A program made the position numbers and the translations under genes. The notes under the pieces were generated by a model. The model ran no database searches. It was not told where the DNA came from and saw nothing but the letters and a program-made list of their open reading frames with translations. A DNA stretch of 64,000 nucleotides. Origin: CAYREX01 sp964423505 (GTDB lineage Bacteria; Fermentibacterota; Fermentibacteria; Fermentibacterales; JCC-6). Positions 1 to 8,196 of the stretch are shown piece after piece. The stretch lies in contig CAYREX010000005.1 of assembly GCA_964423505.1 (NCBI GenBank), positions 86,630 to 150,629 of the forward strand. Direction: 5' to 3'. Numbering within the stretch: the stretch's first letter is position 1; each line of letters starts with the position of its first letter.

Positions 1-167
1 CGACCCTCTCCGGCCTGGTGACCGACTTCGAGGAGGACGGCGCAACCCATTCCCTGGCCGAGGCCATCGACACTTTCCTGGGCAACTGGCTGGTCGACCA
101 CATCCGCAGCGTCGACGCCAGGCTGGGCGACTACATGCGCGAGAGGGGCCTGGATCCGAACGACTGA
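1..167 (+). CDS. Bacteriohemerythrin, C-terminal fragment
   Basis: Reading frame 3 is open from the window edge to a TGA at 165-167 and gives the last 54 residues of a protein. The tail holds ATHSLAEAIDTFLGNWLVDH followed by IRSVDARLGDYM. This matches the last helix of bacterial hemerythrins, in which a His and an Asp (here HIRSVD) ligate the di-iron centre. Full-length family members are about 130-140 residues, so the start lies upstream of the window. Such proteins bind O2 and act in oxygen sensing, transport or storage. The next gene starts 28 bases downstream. The family call rests on the C-terminal motif only. Confidence 0.72.
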   Translation, partial: TLSGLVTDFEEDGATHSLAEAIDTFLGNWLVDHIRSVDARLGDYMRERGLDPND

Positions 168-195
168 GCCGGGACCGCCCACGGAGCGGGACCCG

Positions 196-855
196 GTGCT
201 CCGCCTCGAGGGGCTGAAGGTCGAGGCCGGAGGGGTCATGCTCCTCGAGGGCCTCGACCTCGAGCTCCGCAGGGGAGAGATGGTCGCCCTCTGCGGCCCG
301 TCCGGCTGCGGCAAGACCACGCTGCTCAGGGTGGTGGCCGGCCTGGCCGACGCCGCAGGCGGCAGAGTGCTCCAGCACCCGTCCGGCGATGACGGCGACT
401 GGCCCGGCTTCCGAAGGAGGGTGGTGCTGGTCCAGCAGAGGCCGGTGCTCCTGCCGGGGAGCGTCCGGGACAACCTCCGCAGGCCGTTCGGCTACAGATC
501 CGGCGGAGGTGCCGCCTTCCCGGAGAGAGAGGCCTCGACGCTGCTGGAGACCTTCGGGGTCTCACGGTCCAGGATGGACCAGGAGGCATCTTCTCTCTCC
601 CAGGGCCAGCAGCAGAGGATATGCCTCGTGAGAGGGCTCATGCTGGAGCCGGAGGTACTTCTCCTGGACGAGCCTACCAGCGCCCTGGACCGGACGGCGG
701 TGACCTCGGTGGAGAGCACCCTTAGGAGCGAGACCCGCCGGAGGGGGCTCTCCGCGCTGGTCGTCACCCACGACGAGGCCCAGGCCGGGAGGCTCTGCGG
801 GAGACGGGTCGACCTCGAGCGCTACATGGCGGGCGATGGCGTCGCAGCCGGCTGA
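196..855 (+). CDS. fetA: ABC transporter ATP-binding protein, FetA/YbbL-like
   Basis: A 219-residue ABC ATPase with GTG start and GGAG nine bases upstream. Visible motifs in order are Walker A GPSGCGKTT (residues 34-42), Q-loop VLVQQRP, signature SLSQGQQQR, Walker B VLLLDEPTSALD and the H-loop VVTHDE. The length suits a single stand-alone nucleotide-binding subunit. The following gene overlaps by 20 bases and encodes a FetB/YbbM (UPF0014) permease, which identifies the pair as a FetAB-type exporter. In E. coli this system is linked to iron efflux and oxidative stress resistance. The substrate here is inferred from that homology. Confidence 0.85.
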   Translation: MLRLEGLKVEAGGVMLLEGLDLELRRGEMVALCGPSGCGKTTLLRVVAGLADAAGGRVLQHPSGDDGDWPGFRRRVVLVQQRPVLLPGSVRDNLRRPFGYRSGGGAAFPEREASTLLETFGVSRSRMDQEASSLSQGQQQRICLVRGLMLEPEVLLLDEPTSALDRTAVTSVESTLRSETRRRGLSALVVTHDEAQAGRLCGRRVDLERYMAGDGVAAG

Positions 856-1660
856 GCAGCTGCTCGACCTGGGCGCCTGGGATCTCGCGCTGAGCGCGGG
901 CCTCATCCTCGTGAACGCCGCCGTGAGCATAGCCCTCCGCCTCGGCATGGAGAAGAGGCTGGCCCTGGCATCTGTCAGGACCGTGGCGCAGCTCCTGCTC
1001 ATAGGCTTCATCCTGGAGAGGGTGTTCAGGATAAGCACCCTCCCCGCGCTGCTCCCGGTGGTCCTGCTGATGCTTCTGGCGGCGACCCACGCCGCGGTCA
1101 CCAGGCCGAGCAGGAAGTTCGGCGGCATGGGGCTGCTGGCCTTCGCCAGCATGACCGCCACCGGCCTCGTCGTCACCGTCACCGGCACCGGACTGATAAT
1201 AGGGGTCGAGCCGTGGTTCAGGCCCTCGTACCTGATACCGCTGCTGGGAATGGTCCTGGGCAACGCCATGAACGGCATATCGCTCTCCATGGACAGCTTC
1301 CTGGAGACCCTCGCCGAGCGCAGGGGCAGGGTGGAGATGGAGCTGGCCCTGGGGGCAAGCCGCTGGGAGGCCGCGAGGCAGCCGGTGAGCGAGGCGGTGA
1401 GGAGGGGGATGATACCCATCATCAACAGCATGATGGTGGTGGGCATCGTATCCCTGCCCGGGATGATGACGGGCCAGATTCTGGCCGGGGCATCCCCCAT
1501 CATAGCGGTGAAGTACCAGATAATGATAATGTTCATGATAGCGGCCGGTACAGCCATGGGCAGCATGGGAATGGTGCTCATGGCGTACCGCCGGCTCTTC
1601 AACGACAGGCACCAGCTCCTGGCGGAGAGGATAAGCCGCAGGAGCGGGAGGGGCCGATGA
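836..1660 (+). CDS. fetB: FetB/YbbM-like (UPF0014) ABC permease
   Basis: A 274-residue polytopic inner-membrane protein with about seven hydrophobic segments. The family pattern is clear: an N-terminal SVRTVAQLLLIGFILERVF stretch, a central segment with LGMVLGNAMNGISLSMD, an EMELALGAS coupling-helix-like stretch, then a Met-rich segment with SLPGMMTGQILAGASP. These are hallmarks of UPF0014 permeases. The start overlaps the end of the ATPase gene by 20 bases, so translation is probably coupled. Together the two genes form a complete exporter, probably for iron or another metal. Confidence 0.88.
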   Translation: MASQPAEQLLDLGAWDLALSAGLILVNAAVSIALRLGMEKRLALASVRTVAQLLLIGFILERVFRISTLPALLPVVLLMLLAATHAAVTRPSRKFGGMGLLAFASMTATGLVVTVTGTGLIIGVEPWFRPSYLIPLLGMVLGNAMNGISLSMDSFLETLAERRGRVEMELALGASRWEAARQPVSEAVRRGMIPIINSMMVVGIVSLPGMMTGQILAGASPIIAVKYQIMIMFMIAAGTAMGSMGMVLMAYRRLFNDRHQLLAERISRRSGRGR

Positions 1661-1679
1661 GGCTGGAAGGAGACGACGG

Positions 1680-3299
1680 ATGAGCGCAGCCCTCCTGCTG
1701 GCTGTTCTCGGGGTCTCGGCGCTTCCACTGAGGATAGCCGTGCTGAGCGACAGGACAGGCGGTGCCGACGACGCGGAGTTCGCCGCCTCCATAGAGGCTG
1801 TCCGGCTGCTCTCCCCCGACCTCGTGGTCACGGTCGGCGACCACATCGAGGGTTACGGCGACGCGGACGCCGCAAGGGAGGAGTGGGAGGACGTCATGGC
1901 CATGATGGCCCCTCTCGAGTCGGCCTTCGACGTCGTCTACACCCCCGGCAACCACGACATCTGGGACGAAGCCTCGGAGGAGCTCTGGACGGAGGTGACC
2001 GGCAGGCCGGCCGAGTACGTCCACGAGACGGGCGGGGTGACCATGCTCGTATGGGACACCTCACGGACCGGCGCGGTCACGCCCGAGGCGACCGACCACC
2101 TGCGGGAGATGCTGGACGGCTTCTCCCCGGACGACCTCCTCCTGCTGCTCACCCACAGGCCGCTCTGGCTCATGGCCGACCAGGACAGCGCCGAGGTCGC
2201 ACGTCTGCGGTCCGTCATCGAGGGGGCCGGCGTGGACGTGGTCCTGGCCGGGCACATACACTGCTTCGCAGCGGACAGGCGTGAAGGGACGCTGTACGTG
2301 GCTGCCGGCCCATCCGGCACCGGGATCTCCGAGGAGAGGGTATCCGAGGGAATCTTCACGCAGGTGGGATGGCTGACCGTACTGCCGGACACCTGCCTCT
2401 ACGCCACGGTGGAGAGCCACGGTGTCCATCCGCCCTCCCTCAATACCGGCAGGGAGGAGCTGCTGGCGTACCTCTACAGGACCAGGATGATAGACGCGAC
2501 CCCCCGGGAGACGGAGCTGGAGTCGGCCTCGGTGACCTTCAGGAGCTTCGAGGACACCGCAAGGACGCTGGACGTACGCCTGGAGACCCACGACTGGTAC
2601 CTGGAGCCGGAGACGTTCCAGGTGGAGCTGCCTCCCGGGGGGAGCGTCGAGGTACACCTGGCCCAGGGCCTGGAGCCCGGTGGCTCCGAGCTGCCGCTCC
2701 CGGTGATGCACCTGACGATGACCTACGGCCCCCGGGACAAGGAGCTGACCATACGGCACGTCCTCCCGCTGCAACGGGTGCTCCGGGCGCCGGACGGGCC
2801 GGGGATAATGCTGGACGGCCGCCTGACCAACGGGGAGTACCCGAGGGTGTACGACGGGGAAGAAGAGCCGTTCATCGGCAGGGACGGAGCCGCCTCCCCG
2901 GCGTCTCCAGAGCTGTACGCGGCCGCGGTGAGGGGAGATACGCTTATCGTCGCGGCATCGATGCCCGCCGGTTCCTCTCCCGGGGAGGACGACCTGTTCG
3001 GCCTGCTCCTCCTCGACTCGTCCGGATGGAGAAGGGTGGACGTGACGGAGGATGGCTGCGAGGGAACCTCCTACTCGGACGGATGGGGCGGGGAGGAATG
3101 GTCCGGCGGATGGGCCGCCCTGACGGCCGGCCACTCCGGCGGCTGGTCCGCCGAGGTGGCAGTGGATCTCTCCTCCCTGGACGTCCCGGAGGAGGGGCTG
3201 CGCGCGCACCTCTTCAGGCTGGTGGGCGACGAGCTGGCCACCTGGAGCCATCCGCTCTCCCTGGAGCCGGATACTCCGGGGCTGGTGTGGACCGACTGA
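1680..3299 (+). CDS. Exported calcineurin-like metallophosphoesterase
   Basis: A 539-residue protein with a short N-terminal signal peptide (MSAALLLAVLGVSALP) and an N-terminal metallophosphoesterase domain. The metal-binding blocks appear in order: VLSDRTG, VTVGDHIEGYGD, TPGNHD, LTHRPLW and LAGHIHC. Residues beyond about 250 are beta-rich and look like appended domains with no catalytic motif I recognise. GGAG lies about eight bases before the ATG and the gene begins 19 bases after fetB, so it may be co-transcribed. The substrate is unknown. The export signal suggests a periplasmic or surface phosphatase or phosphodiesterase. Confidence 0.8.
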   Translation: MSAALLLAVLGVSALPLRIAVLSDRTGGADDAEFAASIEAVRLLSPDLVVTVGDHIEGYGDADAAREEWEDVMAMMAPLESAFDVVYTPGNHDIWDEASEELWTEVTGRPAEYVHETGGVTMLVWDTSRTGAVTPEATDHLREMLDGFSPDDLLLLLTHRPLWLMADQDSAEVARLRSVIEGAGVDVVLAGHIHCFAADRREGTLYVAAGPSGTGISEERVSEGIFTQVGWLTVLPDTCLYATVESHGVHPPSLNTGREELLAYLYRTRMIDATPRETELESASVTFRSFEDTARTLDVRLETHDWYLEPETFQVELPPGGSVEVHLAQGLEPGGSELPLPVMHLTMTYGPRDKELTIRHVLPLQRVLRAPDGPGIMLDGRLTNGEYPRVYDGEEEPFIGRDGAASPASPELYAAAVRGDTLIVAASMPAGSSPGEDDLFGLLLLDSSGWRRVDVTEDGCEGTSYSDGWGGEEWSGGWAALTAGHSGGWSAEVAVDLSSLDVPEEGLRAHLFRLVGDELATWSHPLSLEPDTPGLVWTD

Positions 3300-3344
3300 G
3301 GCGGGAAGCTGGACGAGGACGCGAGCCGAGGAAGGAGCCGCAGC

Positions 3345-3737
3345 TTGGACATGGAGATCACCTTTCCCGGGGGCCTGAGGGTCGACGCCAGGTTCCAGGG
3401 GCATCTCATGCAAACGGACCAGCCGCCGCCGGAGGGGGAAGGCTCCGCCCCGGCGCCGTTCGACCTGTTCCTGGCGTCATTGGGGACATGCGCCGGGATA
3501 TTCGTGCTCTCGTTCTGCAGGAGCAGGGGAATCCCCGCGGAGGACATCAGGCTGGTCCAGAGGATGGAGCGCGACCCGGACAGCGGGATGCTCTCCTCGG
3601 TGCGGGTGGAGATAGTCCTTCCGGAGGGATTCCCGGAGAGGTACGCCCCGGCTCTGGTGAGGGCGGCGGGGCAGTGCTCGGTGAAGAGGCACCTGGAGAG
3701 GCCGCCCTCGATGGAGGTCGTCACCGTATGCGAGTAG
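3345..3737 (+). CDS. OsmC/YhfA-like protein
   Basis: A 130-residue OsmC-family protein. The two family cysteines are visible: Cys49 in FLASLGTCAGIF and Cys111 in AAGQCSVKRHL. OsmC/Ohr proteins reduce organic hydroperoxides with this pair, while YhfA-type members have less certain roles. The start is chosen as TTG at 3345 because AGGAG lies eight bases before it; an in-frame ATG two codons later is the alternative. The gene stands alone between the phosphoesterase and the rhodanese, and a hairpin (3821-3848, 8-bp GC stem, no T tract) lies in the gap that follows. Confidence 0.82.
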   Translation: MDMEITFPGGLRVDARFQGHLMQTDQPPPEGEGSAPAPFDLFLASLGTCAGIFVLSFCRSRGIPAEDIRLVQRMERDPDSGMLSSVRVEIVLPEGFPERYAPALVRAAGQCSVKRHLERPPSMEVVTVCE

Positions 3738-3899
3738 GCGCCGGCGGATGGGTGGTACATGCACATGCTCGAGAGGACGGCTATGGGTCATCCTGATCCT
3801 CCCCGGGCTCGGGGCGGGTCGGGACCGGACGGGAACGACGCCGGTCCCGCGGGACTACACGAGAGACGGTTCACTAACCCGAGGCGGAAGGGGTCAGGG

Positions 3900-4580
3900 A
3901 TGAGAGCGATGAGCATGGCGCTGGCGACGACGGTTCTGATGGCGGGAGCCGCAGCTGCCTCCGGCTACGACTCGGCCGGGCCGGAGGATGTCTGGCTGAT
4001 GATGCAGAGGCCGGGGACCATCGTGGTCGACGTCTCCCCCGCGTACGACCAGGGACACCTCCCCGGTGCCGTGAGCGCCCCGCTGGAGGTCCTCGGCGAG
4101 GCCGCCGCGGACTGGGACCCGGAGGAGGCCTACGTGGTCTACTGCCACAGCGAGGAGGCCAGCAGGCAGGGGGCCACCATGCTGGCGGAGATGGGGCTGG
4201 AGGTGACGAGGCTCACCGGTGAGTACGGTGGATGGGTCGATGCCGGTTACCCGGTGCAGGTGGAGGGCTCCTACATCGACGTCCTCCCCGGTCCCGCCTT
4301 CGACATGATAGAGACCAACCGCTCCCTCAGGGTGCTGGACGTCTCCGGCATGTACGACCGGGGTCACCTCCCGGGCGCCGAGAGCGTGCCGCTGGGAACC
4401 CTGGAGGAGGCGATGGCCGACTGGGACCCGGAGCTGACCTACCTGGTCTACTGCCACGGCGACCCGCCCAGCATCCAGGCTGCCCAGATGCTCGTGGATG
4501 CCGGTTTCCGTATGGTCTACCGCCTGGAGGGCAACTACGGGGCCTGGGTCGAGGCCGATCTTCCCGTGGACGCCGAGTAG
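3900..4580 (+). CDS. Exported tandem rhodanese-domain protein
   Basis: A 226-residue protein with a signal peptide (MRAMSMALATTVLMAGAAAA) and two rhodanese domains. Each repeat carries the family sequence D-[AG]-HLPGA (YDQGHLPGA, then YDRGHLPGA) and an active-site loop with the persulfide Cys: VVYCHSEEAS in the first and LVYCHGDPPS in the second. Both cysteines are present, so both domains could be active. The frame is open upstream to 3759, but the ATG at 3900 is chosen because it begins a clean signal peptide. The likely location is the periplasm, with a role in sulfur transfer or detoxification; the acceptor is unknown. Confidence 0.83.
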   Translation: MRAMSMALATTVLMAGAAAASGYDSAGPEDVWLMMQRPGTIVVDVSPAYDQGHLPGAVSAPLEVLGEAAADWDPEEAYVVYCHSEEASRQGATMLAEMGLEVTRLTGEYGGWVDAGYPVQVEGSYIDVLPGPAFDMIETNRSLRVLDVSGMYDRGHLPGAESVPLGTLEEAMADWDPELTYLVYCHGDPPSIQAAQMLVDAGFRMVYRLEGNYGAWVEADLPVDAE

Positions 4581-4594
4581 GGAGCCTTCGGCGC

Positions 4595-5554
4595 TTGATC
4601 GAGCTCAGGGCCGTCCTGCACGTGCACACCAGCTTCTCCGACGGCTCGATGCCGGCCGAGGAGGTCGTCCGGACGGCCTCCGGGGCCGGCGTCGACGTAC
4701 TCGGGATAAACGACCACTGGAACCTGGCCGCCAGGGAGGCCGGCCTGGGCGGCATGCACGACGGGATGCTCGTGATGGCCGGAGCGGAGCTGTCGGCCCC
4801 CGACGAGAGCAACCACCTGCTGGTCTACGGAGTGGACAGACTCCCGGAGACCGGCGACACGGCCGGGCAGGTCCGCCGCGTCCGGGAGGCCGGCGGTCTC
4901 CCGATCATCGCCCACCCGCGCGAGGAGGCGCCGCGGCTCTACTGGAGGAGGGCGTACGTGTGGGAGGCGGGTGCCCTCCCGGGCGTCGCCGGCGTGGAGG
5001 TATGGAACTACATGGCTTCATGGAAGGGTGGGCTGAGGAAGCGGGACGTCCCCGCCGCCCTCCTGGCGCCGGACGGCAGGGTTCGCCACCCTTCCGACGG
5101 GGCGATAGCGCTCTGGCGCAGGACCGGCGGATGCATCACCGCGGGACCGGACGCCCACGGCTTCCGCTTCGGCGCCGGGCCGCTCTGCTTCAGGGTCTTC
5201 CCATACCGGATGCTCTTCGCGAGGCTGGCCACCCATATCCTCCTCGACCGGCCGCTCTCCCGCGACGGGCGCGAGTCGGAGGAGCGCGTGATCGATGCTC
5301 TTTCCGAGGGCAGGTGCTTCGTGGCCAATCGCCGCCTCGGAGACGCCCGCGGTTTCCGGGTCGAGCGCCTTCGCGACCGGTTCGACATCTTCCTGCCCGG
5401 GGCGGCGGAGGTCTCTCTGGAAGACGAAGAGGGCGAGAGATGGAGTGGCCGGATGCCCGAAGGGCGTGGCCGAATCGAAGACCGGACGGACGGCCCGGTG
5501 ACCGTCCGGCTCGGGAGGGGAGGTCGAACATGGATACTCGCCGGCATCGGCTGA
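4595..5554 (+). CDS. PHP-domain phosphoesterase
   Basis: A 319-residue protein of the PHP (polymerase and histidinol phosphatase) superfamily. The N-terminus carries the first metal motif HVHTSFSDGS, followed by GINDHW, AGAELSA, IIAHPREEAPR and a late GPDAHGF, the usual order of metal ligands. The start is the TTG at 4595, placed 11 bases after GGAG; the same frame stays open upstream but only as a shadow of the rhodanese gene. The C-terminal 100 residues carry no motif I recognise. No signal peptide is seen, so the enzyme is probably cytosolic. The substrate is unknown. Confidence 0.75.
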   Translation: MIELRAVLHVHTSFSDGSMPAEEVVRTASGAGVDVLGINDHWNLAAREAGLGGMHDGMLVMAGAELSAPDESNHLLVYGVDRLPETGDTAGQVRRVREAGGLPIIAHPREEAPRLYWRRAYVWEAGALPGVAGVEVWNYMASWKGGLRKRDVPAALLAPDGRVRHPSDGAIALWRRTGGCITAGPDAHGFRFGAGPLCFRVFPYRMLFARLATHILLDRPLSRDGRESEERVIDALSEGRCFVANRRLGDARGFRVERLRDRFDIFLPGAAEVSLEDEEGERWSGRMPEGRGRIEDRTDGPVTVRLGRGGRTWILAGIG

Positions 5555-6027
5555 TGACGGCGGCGCTCGTCCTGCTCGCAGCGGCCGAGACGGCCGCCGC
5601 ACCGGTGGATACGGCAATGGACGTGATCTACGCGGCCGAGGCGGGGGACGGCTACATGCTCCTGGACCTCATGTCGCAGAGCCTCAGGGACCAGCTCGAG
5701 CTGAGGCTCGCCCAGCTGAGAGAGATAGCCGCGGAGCACCCCGACCTGGCCGAGGCGATGGTCGGGGGCATGGGCCTCGAGCTAACGGCCCTGGAGATAC
5801 TGGATATACAGACGGGAGCGCTCCTGTCGGACCTCCTCGCTGCCACGGAGATGCCCGGGGCCATGGAGGTGGTGGCCGACTCCACGTTCATGGCCGGCAG
5901 GAATGCGGACGTGGAGCTACACTTCCGGGACGGCCCCGTGGTCTCGATGGTCATGGTCTGGGAGGAGGGGGCATGGCGCCTGAACGGGGGCTCCTTCCTG
6001 GAGGGGCTCTTCCCCTCCACCCGGTGA
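5530..6027 (+). CDS. Small exported protein, first of four similar tandem genes
   Basis: A 165-residue protein with a hydrophobic leader (LMTAALVLLAAAETAAAP) and no lipobox Cys. The mature part begins TAMDVIYAAEAGDGYMLLDL and ends EGAWRLNGGSFLEGLF, a layout like the DUF4878/NTF2-like small exported proteins. GGGGAGG lies seven bases before ATG 5530. An ATG at 5554 forming TGATG with the previous stop is the alternative start. It overlaps the PHP gene by 25 bases. Three further genes downstream (6153, 6625, 7001) share the overall plan. Function unknown. Confidence 0.65.
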   Translation: MDTRRHRLMTAALVLLAAAETAAAPVDTAMDVIYAAEAGDGYMLLDLMSQSLRDQLELRLAQLREIAAEHPDLAEAMVGGMGLELTALEILDIQTGALLSDLLAATEMPGAMEVVADSTFMAGRNADVELHFRDGPVVSMVMVWEEGAWRLNGGSFLEGLFPSTR

Positions 6028-6034
6028 GCCCTTG

Positions 6035-6064
6035 TTGACGGGATCGCTCATACCATTGTAGAAT
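6035..6064 (+). promoter_or_regulatory. Sigma70-like promoter
   Basis: TTGACG at 6035-6040 and TAGAAT at 6059-6064 are separated by 18 bases, right after the stop of the preceding gene. The predicted transcript would start near 6070, leaving an untranslated leader of about 80 bases before the lipoprotein gene at 6153. The match to the consensus is among the best in the window. Confidence 0.65.
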
Positions 6065-6152
6065 CGATTGTCCGTTCAACAGGTCCCGACGGGGTGCGAG
6101 CAGGGGGGGATTGAGCCCCGGCAGGCCCGAGGGACAGCATTGGAGGTAACCT

Positions 6153-6539
6153 ATGCGCAGGATCGCAGCCCTTCTCGGTCTGGCCGGTCTCGTCCTGATG
6201 GCCTGCGGTGGCGGTGGCGCCAGCGCCAGCAACCCAGAGGACGCCGTCAACGGCTTCCTCTCCGCGATGAAGGACGCCGACATAGACGCGATGATGCAGT
6301 ACGTCCCCGAGGCGGAGCGCGAGGAGATGACCGACGAGGACAAGGCGATGGCCGAGGGAATGCTCGGTATGATGTCCGACCTCGACTGGACCATCACCGG
6401 CTCCGAGGTCTCCGAGGACGGCAACAGCGCAACCGTGACGGTCGAGCTCTCCGTCATGGACATGCCGGCCGAGGAGGAGGAGATAGCCCTCATCAAGGAG
6501 GGCGGCGGCTGGGTCATCTCCGAGGGAGGGATGTTCTAG
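6153..6539 (+). CDS. DUF4878-like lipoprotein
   Basis: A 128-residue lipoprotein. The lipobox is VLMAC (Cys at residue 18), followed by a Gly-rich linker. The mature part reads NPEDAVNGFLSAMKDADIDA, then an acidic Met-rich stretch, and ends IKEGGGWVISEGGMF. The form (one helix followed by a sheet ending in a Trp-containing strand) resembles DUF4878/NTF2-like lipoproteins. GGAGG lies seven bases before the ATG. It has its own promoter and is followed by a hairpin terminator, so it is probably monocistronic. Function unknown. Confidence 0.72.
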   Translation: MRRIAALLGLAGLVLMACGGGGASASNPEDAVNGFLSAMKDADIDAMMQYVPEAEREEMTDEDKAMAEGMLGMMSDLDWTITGSEVSEDGNSATVTVELSVMDMPAEEEEIALIKEGGGWVISEGGMF

Positions 6540-6563
6540 CGACGGCTTTCTCCGGTGACTCCA

Positions 6564-6584
6564 GGGGGGCCTTCGCGGCCCCCC
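6564..6584 (+). terminator. Rho-independent terminator candidate
   Basis: An 8-bp perfect stem, GGGGGGCC (6564-6571) with GGCCCCCC (6577-6584), encloses the loop TTCGC and is followed by a moderately T-rich tctccctttg. It lies 25 bases after the lipoprotein stop codon. Confidence 0.6.
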
Positions 6585-6624
6585 TCTCCCTTTGCACGGA
6601 ATCTCCGCTATTGTTGTCCCCGAG

Positions 6625-6987
6625 ATGAGAGACATCACCGCCCTCGCCGTCCTGCTTCCGGCGATGCTGCAGCTCGCCTGCGGCGGCCCCGCCTCGCCCG
6701 TGGAGGCGGAGGAGTGCGTCAGGTCCCATATCAGCGCCATACTGGACGGAGACCCGGAGCGCTCCCTGGAGAGCCTGCACCCCGACTTGCGCGATGAGAC
6801 CCTCCCGAGGCTCATGCAGCTCCAGCCACTCCTGGCGGCGGCGGATGTGCGCGTCAGCGGCAGCGGCCCCGAGGGTGACAGCGCCTTCGTCCTGGTAACC
6901 ATGGAGCTCTCCGACCGGGTGACCACCGATACCGTCCGGTGCACCAGGCGCGGAGGGAGCTGGGTCATGGCCGAGAGCTACTTCTAG
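6625..6987 (+). CDS. Small lipoprotein, third of four tandem genes
   Basis: A 120-residue protein whose N-terminus MRDITALAVLLPAMLQLAC is a signal peptide ending in a lipobox (LQLAC). The mature part begins with a VEAEECVRSHISAILDGD helix and ends CTRRGGSWVMAESYF. This is the same plan as the neighbours: a helix, a variable middle, then a G-x-W strand and a final aromatic. The ATG at 6625 is preferred over an in-frame ATG 11 codons earlier because it starts the signal peptide directly. Function unknown. Confidence 0.65.
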   Translation: MRDITALAVLLPAMLQLACGGPASPVEAEECVRSHISAILDGDPERSLESLHPDLRDETLPRLMQLQPLLAAADVRVSGSGPEGDSAFVLVTMELSDRVTTDTVRCTRRGGSWVMAESYF

Positions 6988-7000
6988 GCGGCCGCAGCGG

Positions 7001-7465
7001 ATGAACGGCCTCCGCATCCTCAGGTGGCTCCCGCTGCTGGCGGCGCTGGCAGCCGGCTGCGGCAGGTCGCCCTCCGATGCCCTGGCGGACTACGTCGAGG
7101 CCCTGGAGACCGGTGACGGCCAGAGGGCCGTCCAGCTCCTCTCCTCGGGGGCCAGGGCAACCCTCGACCAGCGCCTTCAGAGCATCTCCGAAAACCCGGC
7201 CGCACTGTTGGCGCTTCTCGGGGAGGCGGGAGTGGAGACCTTTCCCGGGAACCTGAGCGACCTCGACTCCGGGGAGCTGCTCCCTCTGCTGGTCTCCTCG
7301 GGCCTGGCTGCGGACGCCGCCGTGGGCCTGGACTCCCTCAGGATACTCGGCGAGGGTACGAGCGGCGACTGGGCGGAGGTCCTCATATCCGTCGACGGCG
7401 TCGAGGGTTTCGTCCGGATGGTCAGAGAGGACGGCGACTGGAAGCTCTCCGGCGAGGCCTTCTGA
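7001..7465 (+). CDS. Small lipoprotein, fourth of four tandem genes
   Basis: A 154-residue lipoprotein with signal MNGLRILRWLPLLAALAAGC and lipobox LAAGC. The mature part starts SPSDALADYVEALETGDGQ and ends VREDGDWKLSGEAF, again the helix plus G-x-W strand plus final Phe design. It begins 13 bases after the preceding gene and is probably co-transcribed with it. It is followed by a convergent tRNA-Ser with its terminator. Function unknown. Confidence 0.68.
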   Translation: MNGLRILRWLPLLAALAAGCGRSPSDALADYVEALETGDGQRAVQLLSSGARATLDQRLQSISENPAALLALLGEAGVETFPGNLSDLDSGELLPLLVSSGLAADAAVGLDSLRILGEGTSGDWAEVLISVDGVEGFVRMVREDGDWKLSGEAF

Positions 7466-7509
7466 CGCGGCAGCGGGCTCTTCTCCCGGAGTTGCGCGAA
7501 TGAAGCAAT

Positions 7510-7536
7510 GGGGTCGGAGCGGGACGCTCCGACCCC
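7510..7536 (-). terminator. Terminator of tRNA-Ser(UGA)
   Basis: A perfect 11-bp inverted repeat (7510-7520 with 7526-7536, loop GGGAC) lies just downstream of the minus-strand tRNA. On the minus strand it is followed by attgcttcattc, which is T-rich for this genome. On the plus strand it could also stop transcription coming from the lipoprotein genes. Confidence 0.65.
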
Positions 7537-7543
7537 CGTGCGT

Positions 7544-7629
7544 TGGCGGAGGACCGGGGACTCGAACCCCGAAGGGCGTGAACCCGGCGGATTTCAAATC
7601 CGCTGCCTTACCAGTTAGACTAGTCCTCC
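7544..7629 (-). tRNA. tRNA-Ser(UGA)
   Basis: An 86-base tRNA on the minus strand with encoded CCA. The acceptor stem GGAGGAC pairs with GTCCTCC. The anticodon stem GCGGA/TCCGC holds the loop TTTGAAA, giving anticodon UGA. The T arm is CGGGG-TTCGAGT-CCCCG. A long variable region between anticodon and T arms fits a class II tRNA for serine. It has its own promoter (7640-7668) and terminator (7510-7536). Confidence 0.93.
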
Positions 7630-7639
7630 AGGGCAGGGT

Positions 7640-7668
7640 AATGTAAGTTCCCCTCCGAAGATGGTCAA
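7640..7668 (-). promoter_or_regulatory. Promoter of tRNA-Ser(UGA)
   Basis: Read on the minus strand: TTGACC (7668-7663), a 17-base spacer, then TACATT (7645-7640). The tRNA 5' end lies ten bases further on, at 7629. Spacing and distance are typical of a vegetative promoter. Confidence 0.65.
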
Positions 7669-7680
7669 AGGGAGGCCGAC

Positions 7681-8196
7681 ATGCTAGAGGTGGAGCTCAA
7701 GTTCCCCGTGGAGTCCTTCGAGGAGATGGAGGAGAGGCTCGCCGGTCTCGGTTGCGCGCCCGGGGAGCCGCAGGATGAGCGCAACATGCTCCTGGACCTC
7801 CACGGGGCCCCCCTTGCCTCGAGGGACATAGTGTTCCGGCTCCGGAACCACCCGGGGGGCACCCTCCTCACGGTCAAGACCCCTCTCCCGGCCACCGGCC
7901 TCAAGGTAAGGAGGGAGCGGGAGGCCGTGATGGACGTGCCTCCCGAGAGGGCGCTGGAGCTCTTCTCCCTGATCGGCTACGGAGTTGTGACCGAGTACCG
8001 GAAGCGACGCCGGGAGTGCAGGCTGGAGGCGGTCACCGTCTGCCTGGACGAGCTGGACATAGGCAGGTTCGTCGAGCTGGAGGCGGGGAGCGGCGAGGAG
8101 CTGCGGCGGGCCGCGGAGCTCCTGGGGCTGGACCCCTCGGACGGGACCCGGCTCTCGTACCCGGCTCTCATAGCCGCTTCGAGGGACTCCGGTTGA
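7681..8196 (+). CDS. CYTH-domain protein (CyaB/ThTPase-like)
   Basis: A 171-residue protein of the CYTH superfamily, triphosphate tunnel metalloenzymes that act on inorganic triphosphate, thiamine triphosphate or, as class IV adenylyl cyclase, on ATP. The signature ExExK is at residues 3-7 (EVELK). It is followed by tunnel residues in FRLRNH, LTVKTP, KVRRERE, YRKRRRE, VCLDELD and FVELE. AAAGGGAGG precedes the ATG. The next gene begins inside its stop codon. The sequence alone does not decide between phosphatase and cyclase; the presence of a separate class III cyclase protein in the window makes a phosphatase at least as likely. Confidence 0.82.
   Translation: MLEVELKFPVESFEEMEERLAGLGCAPGEPQDERNMLLDLHGAPLASRDIVFRLRNHPGGTLLTVKTPLPATGLKVRREREAVMDVPPERALELFSLIGYGVVTEYRKRRRECRLEAVTVCLDELDIGRFVELEAGSGEELRRAAELLGLDPSDGTRLSYPALIAASRDSG

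Noticed and set aside
4232..4594. Upstream extension of the PHP gene frame
   Set aside because: It overlaps the second rhodanese domain in another frame. The TTG at 4595 has its own ribosome site and starts the conserved HVHT region.
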